From contig NZ_JAJIRO010000002.1 of NCBI RefSeq assembly GCF_025717535.1, positions 682,001-746,000 on the forward strand: a stretch of DNA of 64,000 bases, written 5' to 3'. The translations under genes and the position numbers were made by a program. The notes beneath the pieces are model-generated. The model made no database searches and was not told where the DNA came from. It saw nothing but the letters and a program-made list of their open reading frames with translations. This document shows, piece by piece, positions 31,906 to 41,200 of the stretch. Position 1 is the stretch's first letter. Each line of letters begins with the position of its first letter. Source of the DNA: Paucibacter sp. Y2R2-4. Its GTDB lineage: Bacteria > Pseudomonadota > Gammaproteobacteria > Burkholderiales > Burkholderiaceae_C.

Positions 31906-32799
31906 TCAGGGTTTGATCAGAGTTTGCAGGTCCTGCAAGCCGGCTTCATCCAGGCGGCCGCTGAGGCGCGCCAAGCGCAATTGGCGTTGTGCCAGCTGTC
32001 GGTAAAAAGCGCCGTGATCGCCAGCCATGGCGTCCAGCGCTTGCAAATGGGTGGCGACCACGCCCAGGTCACCCCGTGAGATCGGGCCAGACAGCGCACC
32101 GCTCAGTCCACGCGCCTCGGCCGCGTCCAGCGTGCCTCGAGCCAGGGGCAGCAAGGCCGACAAAGCGGCCGATTCCGGCAGCCCCACCTCGGCCCACAAC
32201 TGCGCCGCCTCATCCAACATCGACAGCAAGAAACTGGCCGAGTAACTGGCCGCCGCATGGTAAGCCGCACGGCTGCCGGGCGGCAGTTGCAAAGGCCTCA
32301 TGCCCAGCCGATCGGCCAAGTCATGCAAGCGCTGCTGCAGATCAGCATCGGGCGAGCCCAGCTCGATGGCCACAGTGCTGCCGGCAAGCAGGTGCTCGGC
32401 ACGCGCGGGGTCTGAAAAAATCTGCAGCGGATGAAAGCCCGCCGTCTGCGCGCCCGCCCGCGTGGCCGCCGCCAGGGCGCTCAACTCGGTCGCGCCGCTA
32501 CAGTGCAAGGCCAACTGCGCGGACCTCCAGGGCAGGCGATCGGCCAGCGACGCAATCGCATCGTCAGACACGGTCAAAAACACCCAGTCGGCCGCTTCCA
32601 CCGCCTGCTCGGGGCTCAAGGCCTGGCAAGCCGGAAGCTGCGCGGCCAGTTCTTCAGCGGCCGCCGTCGAGCGGCTGGCCACCGCCACCACATCCGCCCC
32701 TCGAGCCGCGCAGGCGCGGGCCAGGGTCCGCCCCAGGCGGCCTGCGCCTACAAAGGCCAGGCGGGGCGAGTGATGGCTCGGTGGCGGCGTTTTGATCAA
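31906..32799 (-). CDS. Rossmann-fold DUF2520 protein (NADP reductase-like)
   Basis: A 297-residue protein with an N-terminal NADP-binding motif (LAFVGAGRLGRTLARA) and a C-terminal DUF2520 helical domain (AAYHAAASYSASFLLSML; TLDAAEARGLSGALSGPI). Members resemble ketopantoate reductase and F420-dependent oxidoreductases; the substrate is unknown. The first codon is TTG at 32799, overlapping the methyltransferase stop by four bases (TTGA), so translational coupling to that gene is likely; no suitable ATG lies near. Confidence 0.9.
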   Translation of the reverse strand: MIKTPPPSHHSPRLAFVGAGRLGRTLARACAARGADVVAVASRSTAAAEELAAQLPACQALSPEQAVEAADWVFLTVSDDAIASLADRLPWRSAQLALHCSGATELSALAAATRAGAQTAGFHPLQIFSDPARAEHLLAGSTVAIELGSPDADLQQRLHDLADRLGMRPLQLPPGSRAAYHAAASYSASFLLSMLDEAAQLWAEVGLPESAALSALLPLARGTLDAAEARGLSGALSGPISRGDLGVVATHLQALDAMAGDHGAFYRQLAQRQLRLARLSGRLDEAGLQDLQTLIKP

Positions 32800-33644
32800 G
32801 GCTTGACGAACTTCAGCGTCATGCGGTCGCTCTCACCAATGGCTTCGAAGCGGGCGCGGTCCTTGTCTTTGCTGGCAAAGCTGGGCGGCAGGTCCCAGAC
32901 GCCGTTCGGGTGGTCCGCCTTGTCCTTCGGGTTCGCATTGACCTCGCTCGTGGCCACCAGCTTGAAGCCGGCGCCCTCGGCCATGCGGATCACATAGGCC
33001 TGATGGACGTAGCCGCTTTCGGCCTTTTCGGTTTGCGTGGCGCTGGCTGGCAGGCGATGGTCCACCACGCCGAAGACGCCGCCCGGCTTCAGGGCCGTGA
33101 AAACGCTCTTGAAAACCGCCTGGGTCTTGGCTTCGCCCAAGGACACCCAGTTGTGGACATTGCGGAAGGTCAGCACCATATCGGCGCTGCCGGGCTTGGC
33201 GTAGTCCAGCTTGCCGGTGCCGGCGGCAAACACGGTCACTTGTGCGCGGTCGTAGAGCGCCGGGCTGGCGGCCAACTTTTCCTTCATGCGCGCGGCGCTG
33301 CGCTGAAAGTAAGCCTGCTCGGAGGCCGGATCATCACCCGCCAGGATCAGCTGCCCCTTGTCGCGCAGATAGGGCGCCAAGATCTCGGTGTACCAGCCGC
33401 CGCCGGGCGACAACTCCACCACGGTCATGGTCGGCTTGATGCCAAAAAAGCTCAGCGTCTCGTAGGGATGGCGTGCGGCATCACGCGCCACAAAAGCCGG
33501 CGTGCGATGGCTGCCGGCGATGGCGGCCTTCAGCGCCTCATCCGCCGAGGTCTGCGCATGGGCGGACGAGAGCGTGGTCACCGCGGCCACCAAACCCAGG
33601 CCTGCCAGCAGGGCGCTTCGACGAGACTTGTGCAGCAAATTCAT
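32796..33644 (-). CDS. Predicted secreted class I SAM-methyltransferase-like protein
   Basis: A 282-residue protein with a cleavable-looking signal peptide (RSALLAGLGLVAAVTTLSSAHA) and a Rossmann methyltransferase fold: MTVVELSPGGGWYTEILAPYL is motif I, followed by a DMVLTFRNVHNWV region. SAM is not thought to be available in the periplasm, so the protein may be inactive, bind another ligand, or stay cytosolic. ATG 33644 was chosen because GGAGA lies upstream; a TTG at 33650 is also in frame. It precedes the DUF2520 gene with a four-base overlap. Confidence 0.87.
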   Translation of the reverse strand: MNLLHKSRRSALLAGLGLVAAVTTLSSAHAQTSADEALKAAIAGSHRTPAFVARDAARHPYETLSFFGIKPTMTVVELSPGGGWYTEILAPYLRDKGQLILAGDDPASEQAYFQRSAARMKEKLAASPALYDRAQVTVFAAGTGKLDYAKPGSADMVLTFRNVHNWVSLGEAKTQAVFKSVFTALKPGGVFGVVDHRLPASATQTEKAESGYVHQAYVIRMAEGAGFKLVATSEVNANPKDKADHPNGVWDLPPSFASKDKDRARFEAIGESDRMTLKFVKP

Positions 33645-33790
33645 GGTCAAGGATTCTCCGAATCAGGGGGATGAAGTGCAAACAGGCGCGAGTATGGCTT
33701 GCCTGCGAAGACCTTGCCGAAAGGCATGAGCGAAAATAGGCCCATACCCCGCCACACCCGGCGCCCTAACTCCAAGGCTTTGCCCCCACC

Positions 33791-34135
33791 ATGTCGAACC
33801 CCAGCGCCTGCCCTGTCTGCACACTTGAAAACACCTACCGCGACGGCGAAATGAATATCTGCCCTGACTGCGGCCACGAGTGGAGCGACAGCACCGCGCA
33901 GGACAGTGCAGCCGAAGACGGCGTCAAAGTGGTCCGCGATGCCAATGGCCAAGTCTTGGTCGACGGCGACTCCGTCATCCTGATCAAGGACCTGAAGGTC
34001 AAAGGCTCGTCCATCGTGCTGAAAAAAGGCAGCAAGGCCAAAGGCATTCGCCTGGTCGACGGCGACCATGATGTGGACTGCAAGATCGACGGCGTCAGCC
34101 TCAGCCTCAAGTCGGAATTCCTAAAGAAGGCTTGA
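33791..34135 (+). CDS. yjdM: YjdM/PhnA family zinc-ribbon protein
   Basis: A 114-residue protein with an N-terminal zinc ribbon ([22 protein letters not shown]) and a C-terminal SH3-like PhnA domain ([26 protein letters not shown]). Once annotated as phosphonoacetate hydrolase by mistake, the family has no established reaction. It is transcribed alone, divergent from the methyltransferase gene. Confidence 0.95.
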   Translation: MSNPSACPVCTLENTYRDGEMNICPDCGHEWSDSTAQDSAAEDGVKVVRDANGQVLVDGDSVILIKDLKVKGSSIVLKKGSKAKGIRLVDGDHDVDCKIDGVSLSLKSEFLKKA

Positions 34136-34261
34136 GTCACTGTTGGGGCTTGCTCCCGCAGGGGCCTAATTCGGGCCCAATTCGGGTCCAAATACGCCCA
34201 TTCCAAACTAAAAAGTAAGTATTCAGAGTTCTTCAGACAAGTTTCAGAACTTTTCAAACGA

Positions 34262-34347
34262 GATTGGCCCGCTTCGCCGCAGCATGCGGCCTCGTGACCT
34301 TGAGGCATCCGCAACGCCGCAAAGCCCAAACCCGGGCCAATCTTTTT
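34262..34347 (+). promoter_or_regulatory. Attenuator-like leader hairpin before the DoxX gene
   Basis: GATTGGCCCG at 34262-34271 pairs perfectly with CGGGCCAATC at 34333-34342, which is followed directly by TTTTT and then AAAGGA, the ribosome site of the DoxX gene. Inside the 61-base loop is another perfect hairpin, GCCGCA/TGCGGC at 34276-34290. A stem ending in a T-run just before a gene could stop transcription, so this may be a regulated leader. Confidence 0.5.
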
Positions 34348-34363
34348 CAAAGGACTCTGATTC

Positions 34364-34807
34364 ATGTTGTTCACCCCCACCCACGATGCACGCTCCGATG
34401 CGCGCAGCCAGCAAGCCCTGATCGCACTGCGACTCACCATCGCCCTGCTGATCGCCATCCACGGCTGGACCCGCTTCCTGCATGGTCATGTGCCCGGTTT
34501 CGGCGTTTACCTGGGTCAGCACGGCCTGCCCATGGCCGCCTTTCTAGGCGCCACCATGACCGCGCTGGAAGCCTTGGCCCCCTTGCTGCTGAGCTGGCGC
34601 CGCATCGTCTTCCCGATGAGCCTGGTCTATGCCTTCATCTACATGGTCGGTATCCCGGTTCACCATCTGCAAAACGGCTGGTTTTCATCCGGCAGCGAGG
34701 TGGATGGCTGCGAGTACCCAGTGCTGATGATCGTCTGCTTCCTTTGTGTGGCCTGGCAACACGCGCCGCAATCGCTGCGCCGCCCGGGGCTTGTCGCTGC
34801 GGCTTGA
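34364..34807 (+). CDS. DoxX family membrane protein
   Basis: A 147-residue inner-membrane protein with four predicted helices. ALIALRLTIALLIAIHGWTR opens the domain, and VPGFGVYLGQHGLPM and AFLGATMTALEAL follow; the last helix is LMIVCFLCVAW. DoxX members are linked to respiratory or redox-stress functions, but most roles are unproven. It is preceded by AAAGGA and by an attenuator-like hairpin. Confidence 0.9.
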   Translation: MLFTPTHDARSDARSQQALIALRLTIALLIAIHGWTRFLHGHVPGFGVYLGQHGLPMAAFLGATMTALEALAPLLLSWRRIVFPMSLVYAFIYMVGIPVHHLQNGWFSSGSEVDGCEYPVLMIVCFLCVAWQHAPQSLRRPGLVAAA

Positions 34808-34953
34808 CGAGCGTGAGCCGATAGTCGCAGCGCCGGCGCCCTAGAATCCGCCAGCGCCGGCCCCAAGCCGGCATGCGCCAAGCCCGGCCGGCGCGACCCA
34901 CCAGGGGTTGCGCTGTGTAAACAAAGCGGGAAGGCACTCTGACCAGACCAGCC

Positions 34954-35886
34954 GTGGACCGAAGCTCCGATCAAGATTTTCTGCTGGGCGACTGGCGCGT
35001 GATGCCGAACAGTGGGCAGATCTGCCTGGCTGACAGCTGCGTTCGCCTGGAAGCCCGCAGCATGCGCCTGCTGGTCTATCTGGCCGAGCGGGCTGGCGAG
35101 GTCGTCAGCATCGAGGAATTGCTGGAACAAGTCTGGCCCGGCGTGGTGGTCTCGCCAGACTCGGTCTACCAAGCCATTGCTGGACTCCGCAAATCGCTCG
35201 GAGACGACCCCAAACAAGCGCGCTACATAGCCACCGTGCCCCGCATGGGCTACCGCTTGGTGGCCCCACTCGGCGCTAGCGATGCCGTGCCGCCTGAACT
35301 CATTGAACCGAGCGAGACCGCCGCCGCAAAGGCTTCGACGACAAGCAACACAGCGACACCGGACCGCGTCGGCCAGACTTGGTTCAAGCCGGGATTGATC
35401 ATGACTCTCGTGGCCTTGCTGCTGGCCCTCGGCATGGGGATCTGGTCGGCCAACCGCGCGCCTGCAAGCAAGGCGGCCATTGTGGTGCTGCCCTTTCTGG
35501 ATCTGAGCCCCGAGATGGATCAAGAGGTGTTTGCCGACGGCATGACCGAGTCCCTGATCGAGATGCTGAGCAAACAGCCGCGCCTCAGCGTTGCGGCGCG
35601 CTCGCTGGCGTTTGCCTACAAAGGCAAGGGCACGCCGATCGGTGAGATCGCCAAGGCCTTGGGGGCGAACTATGTGCTGGAGGGCAGCGTTCACAAGTCG
35701 GGCCAGACCCTGCGAGTCAGCGCCCAACTCGTTCGGGTCGAACAAGGTTTCGTGGTCTGGTCTGAATCCTATGACCGGCCCGCCACCGATCTGCTGATGA
35801 TTCAGGACGATATCGCCGCCGAAGTCGGACGCGCGCTGCTCCCCTCACTGAATCCCCCGCCCGGCCTCACGGCCTCCTCTCCATAA
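34954..35886 (+). CDS. CadC-like membrane-anchored winged-helix regulator
   Basis: A 310-residue one-component regulator: an N-terminal OmpR/PhoB-type winged helix (residues about 10-105; VSIEELLEQVWPGVVVSPDSVYQAIAGLRK and YIATVPRMGYRLV, given in pieces), one membrane helix (about 148-168, IMTLVALLLALGMGIW), and a periplasmic FlgO/TolB-N-like domain (AIVVLPFLDLSP; GTPIGEIAKALGANYVLEGSV). The family senses envelope signals and binds DNA from the membrane. GTG is the start; no strong ribosome site was found. Target genes unknown; the neighbouring LysE gene is convergent. Confidence 0.9.
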   Translation: MDRSSDQDFLLGDWRVMPNSGQICLADSCVRLEARSMRLLVYLAERAGEVVSIEELLEQVWPGVVVSPDSVYQAIAGLRKSLGDDPKQARYIATVPRMGYRLVAPLGASDAVPPELIEPSETAAAKASTTSNTATPDRVGQTWFKPGLIMTLVALLLALGMGIWSANRAPASKAAIVVLPFLDLSPEMDQEVFADGMTESLIEMLSKQPRLSVAARSLAFAYKGKGTPIGEIAKALGANYVLEGSVHKSGQTLRVSAQLVRVEQGFVVWSESYDRPATDLLMIQDDIAAEVGRALLPSLNPPPGLTASSP

Positions 35887-35890
35887 GCTG

Positions 35891-36571
35891 TCAGGCCTCC
35901 AAGCCGTGCCAGCCCCCCCACAGTCCGGCCAGCGCAGCCAGTATCAAGAGCAAGCCCACCCCGAACATCATGCGGCGCTGGGTGGCCAGCCGCGGCGGTC
36001 TCGCCTTATGGGCCAGCGCCACCAGCAACAAGACCGTGCCGTAAATAGCAATCTGGTTGCCGGCGATGATGGCGCCGAGCAGGAAGGCCTGCGCCCCCAC
36101 GCTGCGCACCTCGCTACGCAAAAAGGCCGGGAACACCGCCAGCATGAAGGCATAGGCCTTGGGGTTGAGCAGGCAATTCAAGATGCCGCTGCGAAACACC
36201 GCCCACAAGCTGCCCGCCGGCATCGGAGCCGCTTGGGCGGCAGCACCCTCGGGCATGTTCTCCACCTTGCCCAGTTGGCGGGCACTGCGCATCAAGCCCC
36301 AACCGATCCAGGCCATATAGGCCGAGCCGGCCAGCAGGAGCAGTTGAAACGCCCCCGGCCACCAGCGCAGCAAGGCCGCCACGCCGCTGAGATTGATCAG
36401 CACATGCAGCAGGCCGCCCACCACGATGCCCGCCAAGGCGGCCACGCCACCGCGCAGGCCCCGTGCCAAGGCGCTGCCGGTGATGAAAGCCATGTCCATG
36501 CCGGGCAGCACGATGATGCCGAAGGTCAGGGCAAAAAAGAGCCAAAGGCTGCTGGAGGTATCCATCGTCAT
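35891..36571 (-). CDS. LysE/RhtB family exporter
   Basis: A 226-residue inner-membrane protein with about six helices and the family start FALTFGIIVLPGMDMAFI followed by GSALARGLRGG. It exports amino acids or their analogues; the substrate is unknown. The start at 36571 is preferred because AGGGA lies eight bases upstream; ATGs at 36580 and 36565 are alternatives. It converges on the CadC-like regulator with four bases between stops and diverges from the WYL regulator, which may control it (inference). Confidence 0.93.
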   Translation of the reverse strand: MTMDTSSSLWLFFALTFGIIVLPGMDMAFITGSALARGLRGGVAALAGIVVGGLLHVLINLSGVAALLRWWPGAFQLLLLAGSAYMAWIGWGLMRSARQLGKVENMPEGAAAQAAPMPAGSLWAVFRSGILNCLLNPKAYAFMLAVFPAFLRSEVRSVGAQAFLLGAIIAGNQIAIYGTVLLLVALAHKARPPRLATQRRMMFGVGLLLILAALAGLWGGWHGLEA

Positions 36572-36674
36572 TGCAAACATCCCTGAAGGGATCCGGAAGA
36601 AAGTGGCGGCAGTCTAGGGGCTTGATAGGACAGAATCTGCCCTGTATTGAATGCTAGGAACCAAGGAGAGCCCG

Positions 36675-37646
36675 ATGGGCCAAGACAAACCCACCGGCCG
36701 GGTGCTGGCCTTGCTGGAACTGCTGCAATCACAAGCCCTGTTGCGCGGGCCGGAGCTGGCGCGGCGCCTCGACGTAGATGCCCGCACTCTGCGCCGCTAC
36801 ATCGTCCACTTGAGTAATTTGGGCGTGCCGGTCCAGGCGCAGCGCGGCCGCGACGGCGGCTACCGGCTGCGGCCCGGCTTCAAACTGCCGCCGATGATGT
36901 TCACCACGGACGAGGCGCTGGCTTTGGGCATGGGCTTGCGCGCGGCCCGTGAGCTGGGCTTGGACGGCATCTTGCCGGCCATCTCCAGCACCCAAGCCAA
37001 GCTGGAGCGGGTGATGCCGCAAGGCTTGCACCGCCGCATTGCGGACTTGAACGAGGTGGTGACGCTGGACACGCGTCGCCACGGCGCCGGGCAGCGCCAG
37101 CTGGGCTCGGGCATCAAAGACTGCTTGCCCGCACTCAGCGCCGCGACTCGTGCCCAACAGCGGGTGAACCTGGACTATTTGGCCGGCGACGGCGAAAGCA
37201 GCGAGCGCGCCGTTGACCCCTATGGCCTGGCGCTGCGCGGCGGCGCTTGGTATCTGGTGGGCTATTGCCATTTGCGCCAAGACCTGCGCACCTTTCGCCT
37301 GGACCGTATCCGCGCCCTGCAAGCCCTGCCGGCCAGCTTTGCACGCCCCCAGAACTTTGATGTGCAGCAGCATTTGAGCGAGGCAATCGCCACCTTGCCG
37401 CGCAATCACACGGTGGAGCTGCTGATCAAGGCAGACCTCGCCCAGGCGCAGGCCTGGATTGCGCCCGAGCTGGGCCAGCTCAGCAGCACCCGTGGCGGGG
37501 TGAGGCTGAACGCACAGATCGACGCCCTGCCCGCCTTTGCGCGCGAGCTGGCCGCCTGGCCATTTGCTTTCAAGATCATCAAACCCATCGCTTTGCGCCG
37601 CGCGCTCGCGGCCCATGCGCAAGCGCTGCTGGACTTGGCAAGCTGA
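36675..37646 (+). CDS. YafY-type HTH and WYL domain regulator
   Basis: A 323-residue regulator. ATG 36675 has AAGGAG seven bases upstream. The N-terminal helix-turn-helix (GPELARRLDVDARTLRRYI; GRDGGYRLRPGF) is followed by the WYL region (RVNLDYLAGDGES, DPYGLALRGGAWYLVGYCH, RTFRLDRI) and a C-terminal WCX-type domain. WYL proteins bind nucleic-acid or nucleotide ligands and often repress neighbouring genes. It is divergent from the LysE gene. Confidence 0.94.
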   Translation: MGQDKPTGRVLALLELLQSQALLRGPELARRLDVDARTLRRYIVHLSNLGVPVQAQRGRDGGYRLRPGFKLPPMMFTTDEALALGMGLRAARELGLDGILPAISSTQAKLERVMPQGLHRRIADLNEVVTLDTRRHGAGQRQLGSGIKDCLPALSAATRAQQRVNLDYLAGDGESSERAVDPYGLALRGGAWYLVGYCHLRQDLRTFRLDRIRALQALPASFARPQNFDVQQHLSEAIATLPRNHTVELLIKADLAQAQAWIAPELGQLSSTRGGVRLNAQIDALPAFARELAAWPFAFKIIKPIALRRALAAHAQALLDLAS

Positions 37647-37678
37647 GCGGCCGCAGGCTTCGGGCCTGCCATCAAGCA

Positions 37679-38149
37679 TCACCCCACCGGCAGTGCCGTC
37701 TCGTACTTGACCTCGCGCAGCACCACATTGCTGCGCACACTGGCCACACCGGGCACCTTGAAGATCTGGCCTTGCAGGAACAGGTCGTAGGCCTTCATAT
37801 CGGGCACGACGACCTTGATCACATAGTCGGCCTCGCCGGTGATGCCGTGGCATTCGATGATTTCGCGGCTGGCCAGCACCAGGCGCTCGAACTGCTCCAC
37901 CGCCCCCTCGCTGTGGCGCACCAGGCTGACGTTAGCGAGCACGCAGATATTGAGGCCCAGTTTTTCGCGGTCCACCAGTGCCACATGGCGGCGGATCACG
38001 CCGCTGTCTTCCAGCTCCTTGATGCGGCGCCAGACCGGTGTGGCCGACAGGCCCACCTTGTCAGCCAGGGTCTGGGTGCTTTGCCGGCAGTCGGCCTGCA
38101 AGGCTTCCAAAATCTGTTTGGTGGCCCGATCGAAACGATCCATTTCCAT
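37679..38149 (-). CDS. Lrp/AsnC family transcriptional regulator
   Basis: A 156-residue regulator with an N-terminal HTH (ADKVGLSATPVWRRIKELEDSGVI) and a C-terminal RAM/AsnC ligand domain (GEADYVIKVVVPDMKAYDLF). The ATG at 38149 follows AAAGGAG. It is divergent from the indolepyruvate oxidoreductase gene with 131 bases between starts and is the likely amino-acid-responsive controller of that gene; this pairing is common in proteobacteria. Confidence 0.94.
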   Translation of the reverse strand: MEMDRFDRATKQILEALQADCRQSTQTLADKVGLSATPVWRRIKELEDSGVIRRHVALVDREKLGLNICVLANVSLVRHSEGAVEQFERLVLASREIIECHGITGEADYVIKVVVPDMKAYDLFLQGQIFKVPGVASVRSNVVLREVKYETALPVG

Positions 38150-38280
38150 TTAAGACTCCTTTGAGATGAATTCTCTCATTCGCCCGCTTGACAGCGGTAA
38201 ACAGAGCAACAAACACTTGGCCCTCTGACGAAAAATCCCGGCCAGCCATCGCTCGTTCGATCGTCCCTCGAGGAAAGCCC

Positions 38281-41200
38281 ATGTCCAGCTCAGAAATCCA
38301 AACCACCAGCCCCGCTCCCCAGGAGCCCGCGCTGCGGGACTACAAGCTCTCGGACAACCTCGCGGCCACCAGCGGCGCGGTCTTCCTGACCGGCACCCAA
38401 GCACTGGTGCGCTTGCTGCTGGCGCAAAAAGCGCAGGACGAAAGCAAGGGCCTGAACACCGCCGGTTTTGTCTCCGGCTACCGCGGCAGCCCGCTGGGCA
38501 TGGTGGACCAGCAGCTCTGGAAGGCCAAGAAGTTCCTCGAGGCAGCCAAGGTCAACTTCCTGCCCGCCATCAACGAAGACCTGGCCGCCACCGCCTGCCT
38601 CGGCGTGCAGCGCGTGGCCCTGGACCCGAAGCGCACGGCCGATGGCGTGTTCGCCATGTGGTACGGCAAGGGCCCGGGCGTGGACCGCTCGGGCGATGCA
38701 CTCAAGCATGGCAATGTCTACGGCACCTCGAAGTTAGGCGGCGTGCTGGTGGTTTGCGGCGACGACCATGGCTGTGTCTCGTCGAGCACCCCGCACCAGA
38801 GCGATCTGGCCCTACAGGCCTGGCACATGCCCATCGTGCACCCGGGCAATGTGGCGGAGTATCTGGAGTTCGGCCTCTACGGCTGGGCGCTCAGCCGCTT
38901 CTCTTCCACCTGGGTCGGCTTCAAAGCGATCTCCGAGGTGGTGGAATCGGGCATGACGGTGGACCTGGACAGCGTGCCGCTGGACTTTGAGCTGCCGGTC
39001 GATCACAAGCCCCCGGTGGACCTGCACATCCGCGCGGTCGACCTGCCCTCGCTGGAGCTGGAAACGCGCCTCGAGCACAAGCTGAACGCCGTCAAGGCCT
39101 TTGCCAAGCTCAACAGCATCGACAAGCACATCGTCGTGAGCCCGCGCGCCAGCCTGGGCATCGTCACCGTGGGCAAAGCGCATTACGACTTCATGGAAGT
39201 GCTGCGCCGCCTGGACCTGGACCCCAATGCCCTGGCCGCCGCCGGCGTGCGGGTCTACAAGGTCGGCCTGGTGTTCCCGCTGGAGGCCTCACGCATGAGC
39301 GAGTTCGCCCAGGGCCTGACCGACATGCTGGTGATCGAAGAGAAAGCCCCGGTCGTCGAGCGCCAGATCAAGGAACTGCTCTACCACCTGCCCGATGCGC
39401 AACGCCCGCGCGTGGTGGGCAAGACCGATGAGCATGGCCAGGCCGTGCTGAGCGCTTTAGGCGAGCTGCGCCCCTCGCGCATCATGAACACGGTGGCCGA
39501 CTGGCTGGCCCGCCTCAACCCCGCGCTGGACCGCCGCCATCTGGTGGTGGATTTCCTCACCCCCTGCCTGCTCTCCAACGCGGCCGATGGCGTCCGCCGC
39601 CAGCCCTACTTCTGCTCGGGCTGCCCGCACAACACCTCGACCAAGCTGCCCGAAGGCTCACGAGCCCTGGCCGGCATCGGCTGCCACTTCATGGCCAGCT
39701 GGATGGAGCGCGGCACCTCAGGGCTCATCCAGATGGGCGCCGAGGGCGTGGACTGGGCGGCGCACAGCCGCTTCACGACCGAGAAGCATGTGTTCCAGAA
39801 TCTGGGTGACGGCACCTACTACCACTCGGGCTATTTGGCCATCCGCCAGGCCATCGCCGCCAAGACCAATATCACCTACAAGATCCTCTACAACGACGCG
39901 GTCGCCATGACCGGCGGCCAGCCGGTGGACGGCCAAACCAGCGTGCCCCAGATCGCCCGCCAGGTGGAGGCCGAGGGCGTGAAGCGCCTGGTGGTGGTGA
40001 GCGACGAGCCGCAGAAGTACCAAGGCCACGAGAACCTGTTCCCGCCGGGCACCACCTTCCACGACCGCAGCGAGCTCGACGCGGTGCAGCGCGAGCTGCG
40101 TGAGATCGAGGGCGTGACGGTGCTGATCTACGACCAGACCTGCGCCGCCGAGAAGCGCCGCCGTCGCAAGAAGAAAGAGTTTGTCGACCCGCCCAAGCGG
40201 ATCTTCATCAACGAGGCGGTGTGTGAGGGTTGCGGTGACTGCGGCCAGGCCAGCAACTGCCTGTCGGTCGTGCCGGTGGAAACCGATTTCGGCCGCAAGC
40301 GCGCCATCGAACAAAGCAGCTGCAACAAAGACTTCAGCTGCGTCAATGGCTTTTGCCCTAGCTTTGTTTCGGTGCATGGCGCGCAGCTGAAGAAGCGCGT
40401 GGGCGGTGGCTTCACCGCGCAAGACCTGGCACGCGAGATCGCGGCGATTGGCACGCCCAAACCCTGGAACTGGACGGGGCCTTTTGACCTCTTGGTCACC
40501 GGCGTGGGCGGCACCGGTGTGGTGACCGTGGGCGCCTTGGTGTCCATGGCCGCGCACCTGGAGGGCAAGCAAGCCTCGGTGCTGGACTTCATGGGCTTTG
40601 CGCAAAAAGGCGGCTCGGTGCTGAGCTTTGTGCGCGTGGCGCCAACGCAAGACCTGCTCAACCAAGTGCGCATCGACACCCAACAGGCCGATGTGCTCTT
40701 GGCCTGCGATATGGTGGTGGGCGCTTCGCCCGATGCCTTGGGCACCGTCAAGCCCGGCCGCACCATCATCGTGGCCAACACCCATGAGCTGCCCACCGCC
40801 GCCTTTGTGCGCAACCCCGATGCCAGCCTGCAAGGCGACTCGCTGCTGGCCAAGATGCGCCATGCAATTGCCGATGACAGCCTGCTCTCCACCCTGGATG
40901 CGCAAGCCATCGCCCAAGACCTGATGGGCGACACCATGCCCAGCAACATCATCATGCTGGGCGCCTGCTATCAGCGCGGCCTCATTCCTCTGAGCCAAGG
41001 CGCTTTGCTGCGCGCCATGGAACTCAATGGTGTGGCGGTGGAAGGCAACAAGACCGCCTTTGCCCTGGGCCGCTTGGCGATTGGTGCACCTGAAGCGTTG
41101 GACCGCCTGCGCGGCGGCGGTTCCACCGAGCACAAGGTGCAACTGCTCTTGGGTCAAGACAAGCTGGATGGGCCTGACGGCTTGATCGCCCGCCGCATGC

